Below, in pieces: positions 15,942-23,109 of a DNA stretch of 30,583 nucleotides. The notes beneath the pieces are model-generated. The model was not told the origin of the DNA and made no database searches. It worked only from the letters and a program-made list of their open reading frames with translations. The stretch covers positions 1-30,583 of the forward strand of contig DATLED010000023.1 in assembly GCA_035525495.1 (NCBI GenBank). The letters are read 5' to 3'. The DNA is from DATLED01 sp035525495 (GTDB lineage: Bacteria > Actinomycetota > Acidimicrobiia > Acidimicrobiales > CADCTF01). The translations under genes were made by a program, and so were the position numbers. The first letter of the stretch is position 1. Every line of letters begins with the position of its first letter.

Positions 15942-16078
15942 TCGATCTTGCTCTGCGCCTCGAGGCGCTTCGGGCGAGCACCCGTGAAGCAGCGCTCCGG
16001 AGCACGCGAGGCAGGCGCCATGAGCGCCAGCGACCAGCCGGCACGTGAGCGGAGCGGCTTCTCAGCGGAGCGAACCAT
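15938..16078 (-). CDS. Possible 46-residue small protein coupled to the degenerate kinase
   Basis: On the minus strand the kinase stop and an ATG overlap as TGATG (16080 to 16076), opening a 46-codon frame that starts MVRSAEKPLRSRAGW and ends KRLEAQSKID, closing on a CTAG shared with the receiver gene. It therefore fills the convergent gap exactly. The peptide is basic and Ala/Arg-rich, with a hydrophobic WSLALMAPA stretch. No domain is recognised. The same DNA contains short palindromes (GCTCCGGAGC, GGCGC-GCGCC) and a doubled AGCGGAGCG, so it may instead be an intergenic repeat that happens to be open. Confidence 0.3.
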   Translation of the reverse strand: MVRSAEKPLRSRAGWSLALMAPASRAPERCFTGARPKRLEAQSKID

Positions 16079-16689
16079 CAACACGGGGCCCAACCGCGGA
16101 CGTGGAGGCCGCCGGACTCGGCGGGCTCGACGGTCACGGACCCGCCGGTGGTTTCGGTCAGGTCGGTGATGATCAGCAGCGCCGGGCCCTCGGCGAGCTC
16201 GCCCCACACCTCGAAGAGCAACCGCCCCGCCTCCTCACCGACCCACACCGAGATCGGCCCGCCGGCCGCCTCGATCGCCTCGAGCACGCTGAAGTAGACG
16301 GCCGCCTCCGCCTCGGGCCGGTAGCGGCGCATCCCGTCGCCCGCGACCGTGAGGTCGACGGGGACGGGCGAGCGGACGGCGGCGCCGTTGAGCGCCTCCC
16401 GCAGGCCCCGATCGGCGAGCAACGGCGGGTAGATCTGATGCGCGAGGTCGCGCAGGTGCTGGATCGTCGACTGCACCTCGCCCCGCAGCTCCTCGAGTGT
16501 CCGCTTCGCCTGCTCGGGGTCCGAGTCGACCTCGGCCTCGGCCAGGCGCAGCTTGACGGAGATGGCGACGAGGTGCTGCTGAGCGCCATCGTGGAGGGTG
16601 CGCTCGATGGCCCGTCGCCGGGCGTGGGAGGCGGCGACGATCCTCGCCCGGGACGCACGCAGGTCGAGCTCGTCGGTCACGGCGCTCAC
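16078..16689 (-). CDS. HisKA_3-type histidine kinase with degenerate ATPase domain
   Basis: The 203-residue protein has a good dimerisation/phosphoacceptor helix: IERTLHDGAQQHLVAIS carries His33 in the usual NarX/DesK context. It continues through HQIYPPLLADRGLREAL. The ATP-binding part is damaged. The N-box (normally ALxNAxKHA) reads LEAIEAAGGPIS with no asparagine, and no DxGxG or GxGLxxM box is present. It should not bind ATP normally. It may act as a phosphotransfer protein, phosphatase or scaffold. The GTG start at 16689 overlaps the stop of the receiver-cyclase gene by 4 bp, so the two are co-translated. It lacks any sensor domain. Confidence 0.75.
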   Translation of the reverse strand: MSAVTDELDLRASRARIVAASHARRRAIERTLHDGAQQHLVAISVKLRLAEAEVDSDPEQAKRTLEELRGEVQSTIQHLRDLAHQIYPPLLADRGLREALNGAAVRSPVPVDLTVAGDGMRRYRPEAEAAVYFSVLEAIEAAGGPISVWVGEEAGRLLFEVWGELAEGPALLIITDLTETTGGSVTVEPAESGGLHVRGWAPC

Positions 16690-17999
16690 ACCTCAGCCGG
16701 GATCTTGTAGGCCTTCACCGCTGCTTGCCGACCCTTGACGTGCGCGGGCTCGAGCTCCTCGCAGTCGAGTCCTTGTTCCACGACCTTCCATGTCGGCTCG
16801 CTGAGGATGATCTCGCCGGCGAGGGCCCACTGCTGCAGTCGGGCCGCGAGGTTCACCGTGTCGCCGACGAGCGTGTACTCGAGGCGCTCCTCGCTCCCGA
16901 GCAACGCCGCCGCCGCTTGCCCGGTCGAGAGCCCGATGCCGAGCCCGAAGGCCGCCAGCCCTTCCTGCGCCCACCGCTGGTTCACCTCCGCCTGGCGGCG
17001 GTGCATCGAACGGGCAGCGGCCAGCGCGCGCGCCGGATGATCCTCTTGCGGGAAGGGCGCGCCGAACACCGCCATGACGGCGTCGCCGACGAACTGCATC
17101 ACGGTGCCGCCCTCGTCGAGGATGGCGCGGTTCATCTCGGCGCGATGGGTGTTGAGCTGTTGCGCGAGCTCGCTCGGATCGGCCGTCTCGGCGATCCCCG
17201 AGTATCCCCGGATGTCCGCCATGATCACGGTCACCTCGAGCCGCTCGGTCTCCCCGATCTTGCGACCCTCGGACCGGAGCTTCTCGGCGAGACCGCCGGG
17301 GAGCAGACGGCTCAGCGTCTCACCGGTCTCCTCCCGTTCGACGATCGCCTGGTGCAGCATCCGCAAGCGCTTGAGCGAGCCGGCCACGCCCGAGCTGGCG
17401 TCGTTCGCGAGCTTGAGGAACAGGTCCTCCACCTGCTGGGAGATCGCCGCGGCCGTCGTCTGCCGGGTGACGGCGATGGCCTTCATCGGTCGACCCTCGG
17501 CGACCTGTCGCAGGAGATCCTCGTCCTGCGGGCTCAACGCGTCGTTGTCCTGGACCGGGCGCACCATGGCGTCCACGATCGAGGGGTCCAGCATCGAACC
17601 ACCGGTGGCGACGGCGCGGATGGCGTTGGCCAGCGAGCTCCCTTCGGCGATGTTGTCCTTGAGGAGGTAGCCGTAGCCCGCGGCGCCGTCGGCGAGGAGG
17701 CTGATGGCGTACTCCGGGTCGTCGTACTGGCTGAGGATCACGACTCCGGTGCCCGGGTGGCGCTTGCGCACCTCCTTGGCGGCGTCGATGCCCTCGCTCT
17801 GGAACGACGGCGGCATCCGGATGTCGGTGACGAGGACCTGGGGGTTGGCGGCCTCGGCGCCGGCGATGAGCTCGTCGTAGTCGCCGGCGACGCCGACGAT
17901 GTCGAAGTCCTTCTCGCGTGCCAGGAGGGCGCGCACGCCTTCCCGCACGATGATGTTGTCGTCGGCGAGGAAGATCGTGATCGCGCCGGGACTCGCCAT
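16686..17999 (-). CDS. Receiver - LuxR-like linker - class III nucleotide cyclase fusion
   Basis: The 437-residue protein begins with a receiver domain (acidic DD at 13-14, phosphoacceptor Asp59 in VTDIRMPP, Lys114). A segment at about 155-200 aligns with a LuxR helix-turn-helix but has lost its key residues. The rest (about 250-437) is a class III adenylate/guanylate cyclase domain. Metal-binding Asp262 and Asp306 and the transition-state residues Asn383 and Arg387 are present. The position that usually holds the base-selecting lysine is Gln302 (MQFVGD), with Asp380 as its partner, so substrate choice is uncertain. Phosphorylation presumably controls cyclase activity. It leads an operon with the degenerate kinase. 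Confidence 0.87.
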   Translation of the reverse strand: MASPGAITIFLADDNIIVREGVRALLAREKDFDIVGVAGDYDELIAGAEAANPQVLVTDIRMPPSFQSEGIDAAKEVRKRHPGTGVVILSQYDDPEYAISLLADGAAGYGYLLKDNIAEGSSLANAIRAVATGGSMLDPSIVDAMVRPVQDNDALSPQDEDLLRQVAEGRPMKAIAVTRQTTAAAISQQVEDLFLKLANDASSGVAGSLKRLRMLHQAIVEREETGETLSRLLPGGLAEKLRSEGRKIGETERLEVTVIMADIRGYSGIAETADPSELAQQLNTHRAEMNRAILDEGGTVMQFVGDAVMAVFGAPFPQEDHPARALAAARSMHRRQAEVNQRWAQEGLAAFGLGIGLSTGQAAAALLGSEERLEYTLVGDTVNLAARLQQWALAGEIILSEPTWKVVEQGLDCEELEPAHVKGRQAAVKAYKIPAEV

Positions 18000-18120
18000 G
18001 GGGACAGTGTGGCCGGTGACGTCCCCGGCTGGGAACCGGGGTAACCAGAGCGGACCCGGTGGTGGTAGCCCCCCCATCCCTTCGCCTGCCCGCGCCCTGT
18101 CTCGACGGAGACCCCCGTCC

Positions 18121-18126
18121 TACCGT
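18121..18126 (+). promoter_or_regulatory. -10 element (TACCGT) for the CNB gene at 18133
   Basis: TACCGT ends exactly 6 bases before the ATG at 18133, the same hexamer and spacing as before the gene at 14787. The divergent cyclase gene starts 133 bp away, at 17999, behind a weaker CACACT hexamer six bases from its ATG. Confidence 0.5.
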
Positions 18127-18132
18127 CGCGAC

Positions 18133-19149
18133 ATGGCGAGAATCGAGACGGCGGCGACGTCCATCAGCTGGATCCCCTCGGAGGCGGTCGAGGGCATGAC
18201 GAAGATGCCGTTCGAGACGGGGGTCGCCCACTACGACGTCCCTCCGCCGGATGTCGTCGAGGGGTTCGACACCATCGAGGAGCTCCGCCTGGCGGACCGG
18301 TTCCGGTTCGCCAATCGCATCGAGGCGTGGATCGAGGTCGAAGACGGCCACATCACCGGGTCGGGCTATCTCGATGGCAGCCACGGCCACATCGGTTCGA
18401 CGACGATGAACGTCGGCAGGAAGGTCACCTTCGAGGCAGTCCCCCTCCCCGATCGACGGAGCGAGCCCGAAGTCGGTGACGGGTGGGTGAAGTTCACCCA
18501 GACGTGCGGCGGACGCACGGGCGTGCCGGCGCCGCGACGCGTGAGCCACCCGCCGTTCGTCCAGTTCCGCGCACCGCTCGCGTGGAGCACGATGTCGCTG
18601 ACCATCCATGCCGACGGCACGGTCGAGCACGAGCTGACCGGTGCGTCGCCGTTCCCCCGACACTGGGTCTACGGCCCTGACGGGAAGCTCTCGCACAAGT
18701 CCGGTCTCGTCGACTTCAAGGACTGGTATCGCCACGCCTTCGGCAAGCACACCCCGTGGGGAGACGAGGAGTCGCCGACGCTCGTCACCGAGGTCGAGTC
18801 GGCCCTCGAGCGCCAGCTGTCCGCGGACTTCATGCGCGCCGGTCGCAAGCCCGAGATCATGAAGCTCACCGAGGGCACGGTCATCTGCGCACAGGGTCAG
18901 CCGGGCGACGAGCTGTTCCTCATCCTCGACGGGGTGGTGTCAGTCTCGGTCGACGGGGAGGTGCTCGCGGAGGTCGGCCCGGGGTCGATGCTCGGCGAGC
19001 GAGCCGTGCTCGAGGGCGGGCTGCGGACATGCACACTCACCGCGACCACGCCTTGTAGGGTCGCCGCCGCCCCGGCGGACGCCGTCGACCGGGACAAGCT
19101 GGTGGCGCTCAGCGAGGTGCACCGCCGAGAGGAGAACCAACAAGGATGA
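18133..19149 (+). CDS. Protein with unknown N-terminal domain and C-terminal cyclic-nucleotide-binding domain
   Basis: The 338-residue protein ends in a CNB domain (about 243-325). TEGTVICAQGQPGDELFLILDG is the beta-roll start, and GSMLGERAVLEGGLRTCTL is the phosphate-binding cassette with Glu289 and Arg298. The first 230 residues are rich in beta-like segments (GHITGSGYLDGSHGHIGS; AWSTMSLTIHADGTVEHEL) and match no family I recognise. No DNA-binding or membrane segment is seen. It is divergent from the receiver-cyclase gene and directly upstream of a metallo-beta-lactamase-fold hydrolase, so it is probably an effector of the cyclic nucleotide made next door. That link is inferred from position. 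Confidence 0.8.
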   Translation: MARIETAATSISWIPSEAVEGMTKMPFETGVAHYDVPPPDVVEGFDTIEELRLADRFRFANRIEAWIEVEDGHITGSGYLDGSHGHIGSTTMNVGRKVTFEAVPLPDRRSEPEVGDGWVKFTQTCGGRTGVPAPRRVSHPPFVQFRAPLAWSTMSLTIHADGTVEHELTGASPFPRHWVYGPDGKLSHKSGLVDFKDWYRHAFGKHTPWGDEESPTLVTEVESALERQLSADFMRAGRKPEIMKLTEGTVICAQGQPGDELFLILDGVVSVSVDGEVLAEVGPGSMLGERAVLEGGLRTCTLTATTPCRVAAAPADAVDRDKLVALSEVHRREENQQG

Positions 19150-19184
19150 GCGAGGCGAGTGGCCCGCGGGCCCAGAGGCAATAG
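19146..19184 (+). other. 12-codon mini-ORF and palindrome between two genes
   Basis: An ATGA overlap with the CNB stop opens a 12-codon frame (MSEASGPRAQRQ) that ends in TAG immediately before the GTG of the hydrolase at 19185. Inside it lies the perfect 12-base palindrome GGCCCGCGGGCC (19161-19172). It could carry ribosomes from one gene to the next, or simply be a spacer hairpin. Confidence 0.3.
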
Positions 19185-20027
19185 GTGAAGTTGTGGGTCC
19201 TCGGGGTGCGAGGGTCGACCCCAGCCCCGGGTCCCGAGTTCGTCCGGTACGGCGGGAACACCTCGTGTGTGGCCTTGGGGCACCGAGGCGACGTCCCCTC
19301 GCTCGTGCTCGATGCCGGCACGGGCATCCGCTCCATGCGCGCGGTGTTGGATGGAGCACCGTACCGAGGCGCGCTGCTCCTCGGTCACCTGCACTGGGAC
19401 CACACGCAGGGGCTCCCGTTCGCGCCCTCGTTCGATCAGGCCGAGGCCGCGGTCGACGTGTACCTCCCGGCGCAGGGCGACGCCGTCGAGGTGCTGTCGC
19501 GCGCGATGTCTCCGCCCCACTTCCCCATCCTCCCGACGGACCTGCGGGGCGCGTGGACGTTCACGTCCCTCGAGCCGGGGATGCACTCCATCGGCGGGTT
19601 CGAGGTGTTGGCGCGTGACATCCCCCACAAGGGCGGCCGGACGTTCGGCTACCGGATCACGTCACCCTCGAGCGGTGGGGCGATGGCCTACCTGTCGGAC
19701 CATTGGCCGATCTCCGTCGGGCCCGGTCCCGACGGGCTCGGCGAGTACCACCCGTCGGTGCTCGAACTGTGCGACGGCGTCGACGTCATCCTCCACGATG
19801 CGCAGTACACCGCCGAGGAGCTACCGGGGCGTGCCGACTTCGGCCACTCCGCCATCGAGTACGCCGTCGGGCTCGGGCAGCGGTGCGGGTCCGCCGTGCT
19901 GCTGTACCACCACGACCCGAACCGCACCGACGACGCGCTGGACGAGCTCGCCGCGTCGTACGCCTCCCACGAGCCGCCGGTGTCGGCGGCCCGTGAGGGG
20001 CTCCTGCTCGAGCTGCCTTCGCGCTAG
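19185..20027 (+). CDS. Metallo-beta-lactamase-fold hydrolase (COG1235/PhnP-like; possible cyclic phosphodiesterase)
   Basis: The 280-residue protein has a complete dinuclear metal site: HLHWDH (68-73), His in RDIPHKGGR, Asp in YLSDHWP and a late His in LLYHHDPN, with FGHS also present. The opening VLGVRGSTPAPGPEFVRYGGNTSCV is typical of the RNase Z/PhnP-like branch that hydrolyses phosphodiesters, including cyclic ones. Positioned after a CNB protein and near a class III cyclase, it could degrade the cyclic nucleotide signal; this is inference. The GTG at 19185 is chosen because the conserved MKLWVLGVRGS begins there. The stop shares CTAG with the convergent VOC gene. Confidence 0.85.
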   Translation: MKLWVLGVRGSTPAPGPEFVRYGGNTSCVALGHRGDVPSLVLDAGTGIRSMRAVLDGAPYRGALLLGHLHWDHTQGLPFAPSFDQAEAAVDVYLPAQGDAVEVLSRAMSPPHFPILPTDLRGAWTFTSLEPGMHSIGGFEVLARDIPHKGGRTFGYRITSPSSGGAMAYLSDHWPISVGPGPDGLGEYHPSVLELCDGVDVILHDAQYTAEELPGRADFGHSAIEYAVGLGQRCGSAVLLYHHDPNRTDDALDELAASYASHEPPVSAAREGLLLELPSR

Positions 20028-20416
20028 CTCGGCGGGGCGAAGAACTCGAGGGCGATGTTGTCGGGATCGCGGAACGACAGGCCGCTGCCGTAGCCCGCGT
20101 CGACGATGCCGCCGTGGGCGATGCCGAGGTCGTTCAGCTTCTGTTCCCACTGCTCGAGCTCGCTGCGGCTCGCGCATTGGAACGCGAGGTGATCGAGGCC
20201 CGGACGGCGCTCGTCGAACGTGACGTCGTTCTTGCCGTCGGGGAAGCCGTGGATGCCGAGCAGGGTCGAGCCGATCGACCAGACGACGTGGCGAAAGGGG
20301 CCGGTGTCCTCGTCGAGCACGGGCTTGGCGTCGAAGAGCTTCTCGTACCACTCGGTCGAACGGGCGAGGTCGCTCACCGTCAGAGCGACGTGGGTGATGG
20401 TCGGAAATGCAGGCAT
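20024..20416 (-). CDS. VOC-family (glyoxalase/bleomycin-resistance fold) protein
   Basis: The 130-residue protein is one vicinal-oxygen-chelate domain: THVALTVSDLARSTEWYEKLF at the start, HLAFQCASRSELEQWEQKL in the middle and GYGSGLSFRDPDNIALEFF at the end. The metal-ligand pattern His (residue 9 region), His (GLDHLAF) and Glu (ALEFF) looks intact. The substrate is unknown. A TACCCT hexamer (minus strand, 20429 to 20424) lies 7 bases before the ATG, so it is probably transcribed without a leader, independently of the ligase upstream. Confidence 0.85.
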   Translation of the reverse strand: MPAFPTITHVALTVSDLARSTEWYEKLFDAKPVLDEDTGPFRHVVWSIGSTLLGIHGFPDGKNDVTFDERRPGLDHLAFQCASRSELEQWEQKLNDLGIAHGGIVDAGYGSGLSFRDPDNIALEFFAPPS

Positions 20417-20423
20417 GGGCGAG

Positions 20424-20429
20424 AGGGTA
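20424..20429 (-). promoter_or_regulatory. -10 element (TACCCT) for the VOC gene
   Basis: On the minus strand TACCCT ends 7 bases before the ATG at 20416. It lies just past the hairpin at 20453-20500 that should end ligase transcription. Confidence 0.45.
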
Positions 20430-20452
20430 CGCCGAACTTCGGAGAACGGATG

Positions 20453-20500
20453 CGTTTGGGCGCGCTCAGTTCCACATGTCGAACTGAGCGCGCCCAAACG
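20453..20500. terminator. Palindromic terminator, copy 2 of the repeated hairpin
   Basis: Bases 20453-20472 pair perfectly with 20481-20500 (20 bp) around an 8-base loop. On the minus strand it starts two bases after the ligase stop codon. Its first arm shares the 18-base TTGGGCGCGCTCAGTTCG with the hairpin at 7483-7539, in the same orientation relative to a minus-strand gene. No T-tract follows. Confidence 0.75.
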
Positions 20501-20502
20501 GG

Positions 20503-21612
20503 TCAGGCGCCGAACACTTCGGACAACAGCTCCGGCGCCACCGTCTCGAGCTGGTCGTAGCGGCAGCTGGACGGGTCGCGGTCCGGACGCCAGCGGACGA
20601 ACTGGCCCGCGTGGCGGAGCCGGTCACCCTGGAGCTGGTCGTAGGCGACCTCGACGACGCGCTCGCACCGCAAGGGTTCCCACGACAGGTCCTTCCCGGC
20701 GTTCCAGCGACTCGTCGCGCCCGGAAGCCGCTGGCCGCCTCCGTGCTCCGCCGCGTGCTGCGCCGCCGCCTCCGCCCACTCCTTCCACGGGTGGTCGTCG
20801 AGGGCGTGTTCCCGGAGGGGCGCCAGTTCGTCGACGAGCGCCTTGCGGGTCGCCATCGGGAAGGCACCGATGACGCCGATGTGGTGCAGCGTGCCGGCGT
20901 CGTCGAACAGCCCGAGCAGCAACGAGCCGATGATGCCGCCGCTCTTGTGCCAGCGGAACCCGGCGACGACGCAGTCCGCCGTGCGGGCGTGCTTCACCTT
21001 GATGTGCACGCGCTCGTTCGACCGGTACGGCTCCTCCAACTTCTTGGCCACGACGCCGTCGAGCCCCGCTCCCTCGAAGCGGTCGAACCAGTCGCGCGCG
21101 ACGGCGGGGTCACGCGTGGACGGCGTGAGGTACAGCGGCGGCTCGACGTCCGACATCACCTCCGCGAGGATCCTCCACCGCTCGCGCAACGGCAACGCAC
21201 GTGCGTCGGTGTCGCCGAGGGCGAGGAGGTCGAACGCCACGAACGAGGACGGGATCTCCGCGGCCAGCTTCTTGACCCGGGATTCGGCGGGGTGCATGCG
21301 CAATTGCAGGGCGTCGAAGTCGAGGCCGTTCGGCGTGGCGATGACGATCTCGCCGTCGAGGACGATGCGGTCCGGGAGCTGGTCGCGCAGCGGGTCGACG
21401 AGCTCGGGGAAGTAGCGGGTGAGGGGACGCTCGTTGCGCGATCCCAGGTGGACCTCGTCACCGCTCCGGAAAGCGATGCAGCGGAACCCGTCCCACTTTG
21501 GTTCTAATTGACCGGTCCCGCCGGCAAGCATGTCGCGTGCCTGCTCCAAGGTGCCGATCTTGGCGAGCATCGGCTTCACGGGCGGCATCACGGGCAGGTC
21601 CACACCCGCCAT
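20503..21612 (-). CDS. ligC: ATP-dependent DNA ligase, LigC type
   Basis: The 369-residue protein has the nucleotidyltransferase lysine in motif I (EPKWDGFRC, Lys39), then LGSRNERPLTRYFPE, VLDGEIVIATPNGLDFDALQ, FVAFDLLALGD, GLDGVVAKKLEEPY and IKVKHARTADCVVAG as motifs Ia to V, and an OB-fold C-terminus ending FVRWRPDRDPSSCRYDQL. Order and wording match mycobacterial LigC closely, and the length is only slightly above the usual 358 or so. LigC-type ligases are non-essential repair ligases. No Ku or LigD gene is in view. The ATG at 21612 is preferred because MAGVDLPVMPPVKPMLAK matches the family start. It marks the left edge of the accessory-looking region. Confidence 0.92.
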   Translation of the reverse strand: MAGVDLPVMPPVKPMLAKIGTLEQARDMLAGGTGQLEPKWDGFRCIAFRSGDEVHLGSRNERPLTRYFPELVDPLRDQLPDRIVLDGEIVIATPNGLDFDALQLRMHPAESRVKKLAAEIPSSFVAFDLLALGDTDARALPLRERWRILAEVMSDVEPPLYLTPSTRDPAVARDWFDRFEGAGLDGVVAKKLEEPYRSNERVHIKVKHARTADCVVAGFRWHKSGGIIGSLLLGLFDDAGTLHHIGVIGAFPMATRKALVDELAPLREHALDDHPWKEWAEAAAQHAAEHGGGQRLPGATSRWNAGKDLSWEPLRCERVVEVAYDQLQGDRLRHAGQFVRWRPDRDPSSCRYDQLETVAPELLSEVFGA

Positions 21613-22560
21613 CCTGCCTGGCTGGGCGGTCCGATTGGAAGGCCGAGGACGTCGCGACCACGCGCGCCGTCGCCGGGGTCGCACTGGCGAAAGGTCGGCG
21701 CCACCGTCCAGCGATTCCACGCTTGGCCAATCGACCAGCAAAGCCCGCCTCAACCTGCGCGAGTCGACCGAGGGTCGGCAGAACGAGTGAGGAACTCTGA
21801 AGGTCTCCCCGAACTTCGCGCTGACCTTCGTGCCCAGGGCTGCCCGCGCTAGGACACCAGCCCGGAGCAAGGCCGACGTGACTCGACCGCAACGAGGCAG
21901 CCGGCGGACGTTGGCCACGGAGATCCGGATTATGGGCGAGCGAACCCTGCGCGTTATGGGAGACGTTCGATGGCCGCGGGTGACACCCACGGCCGGGCTT
22001 CAGGGACACCTAAGCACTGCTTCGGGAACGGTGTTCTGGGGCCGCGGCGTGAGGCATGGAGAACAGAACGCCGAATCTGGCGCGTGCGGGGTCGCGTCTG
22101 CACATGTCGGTCGCGAGTCGCACACGTTCAGGTCAGGCCGGCCCCGCTTGCGGTTCGTGGACGCCAACAGGCGTGTTCGCGCCCAGACGTTCTGCGTTGC
22201 GGCGCAGCTCACACGAGTGTAGTTTTCGGCGTTCGCGCGGGCAGTGGGAGGCCAGTTGTCCGGACGGTCGTCCAAAGGAAGACGCCAACGGCACCACGGG
22301 CCGCCGATCGCGCTCCGTGCGCGCGGGTATGGCACCCCTGCGTCAAGTCCCGCGTGGGTGAAGGCGACGACTTTGTCCACGTCGACGACGACCGCGCGGC
22401 GGGATGTTCCCGCGGATGGCAACCAAGCGTCAACAGCCGCGGGGGCTGATCGGAACGCCAGGACGGCGTACTCGATCCATTGCGTCGCCGTGACTGAACA
22501 GTCCGAGCTCGGCACTCCCATCGTTCCCGAGCGACCGACGGTCGTGCGCGGTGGTGCGAA
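21613..22560. other. 948-bp region without a confident gene
   Basis: Between the ligase start and the NUDIX start no frame shows a recognisable domain. All three plus frames and two minus frames contain open stretches of 80-180 codons, but they are Arg/Pro/Ser-rich in the manner of GC-rich non-coding frames. The best candidate is the minus-strand frame 22000-22521, listed separately. Base composition and codon use look less biased than in the genes to the left. It may be a boundary of transferred DNA or the remains of deleted genes. Confidence 0.5.
22000..22521 (-). CDS. Doubtful hypothetical protein
   Basis: A minus-strand frame from ATG 22521 gives 173 residues starting MGVPSSDCSVTATQWIEYAV and containing VVVDVDKVVAFTHAGLDAGV. 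By hand count its third codon positions are mostly G or C, roughly three quarters or more, which mildly favours coding. It is cysteine-rich towards the end and resembles no family I know. It would be divergent from the NUDIX gene. Other frames over the same bases are also open, so this may be chance. Confidence 0.2.
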   Translation of the reverse strand: MGVPSSDCSVTATQWIEYAVLAFRSAPAAVDAWLPSAGTSRRAVVVDVDKVVAFTHAGLDAGVPYPRARSAIGGPWCRWRLPLDDRPDNWPPTARANAENYTRVSCAATQNVWARTRLLASTNRKRGRPDLNVCDSRPTCADATPHAPDSAFCSPCLTPRPQNTVPEAVLRCP

Positions 22561-23109
22561 GTGACCGCGTCGGCAGATCGTCGCCTGCCGGCCGCAGTCG
22601 TTGCGGCGGCGACAGCGGAGGCTCGCCGTGCCGCTACCACGTACGACGACGCGATTCGGTGGTGGGACTCGAACGCGGCGGAGTTCGTCGACCCGCTCGC
22701 GGTGGAGGTGTGGGCGTTCGATCCGGCCCTGGGGCACGTGGCGCTCGTACGCCACCGCTGGCGGGGGTGGGTCCCTCCGGGCGGCGCCGTCGAACCTGGC
22801 GAGATGCCGCGCGATGCCGCGATGCGAGAATTACGTGAGGAGACCGGCCTCGCTGTCCGGTCCTTGCCGTTCGTCGCTGCGGTCGCGGTCCGGAAGTACC
22901 ACGAGGACTGGACCCCCACGCTCGGGTTGTCCTACGCCGTCGTCCTCGACTCGCGCTTAGAGCTGCGCGGCGAGGACGGACAGGAAGCTGGGTGGATGCC
23001 GCTCGACGAGCCTTGGGAGAGCGTGTTTCCCGACGACCGCCCGCGTATCCGTCTCTTCGCTGCAGCCATCGGCCGGAGCAGCGCGGACTGCGACCGCTCG
23101 TATGGCTAG
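22561..23109 (+). CDS. NUDIX hydrolase
   Basis: The 182-residue protein carries a perfect Nudix box from Gly75 to Leu97 (GAVEPGE, seven residues, then RELREETGL), the Mg-binding helix that cleaves nucleoside diphosphates linked to another group. About 45 extra residues precede the fold (AAVVAAATAEARRAATTYDDAIRWW). The start is GTG at 22561, directly after an in-frame stop. It is the first gene of a four-gene unit in which the others encode nucleotide-processing domains and a methyltransferase, so its substrate is probably a modified or non-canonical nucleotide. That is inference. Confidence 0.88.
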   Translation: MTASADRRLPAAVVAAATAEARRAATTYDDAIRWWDSNAAEFVDPLAVEVWAFDPALGHVALVRHRWRGWVPPGGAVEPGEMPRDAAMRELREETGLAVRSLPFVAAVAVRKYHEDWTPTLGLSYAVVLDSRLELRGEDGQEAGWMPLDEPWESVFPDDRPRIRLFAAAIGRSSADCDRSYG

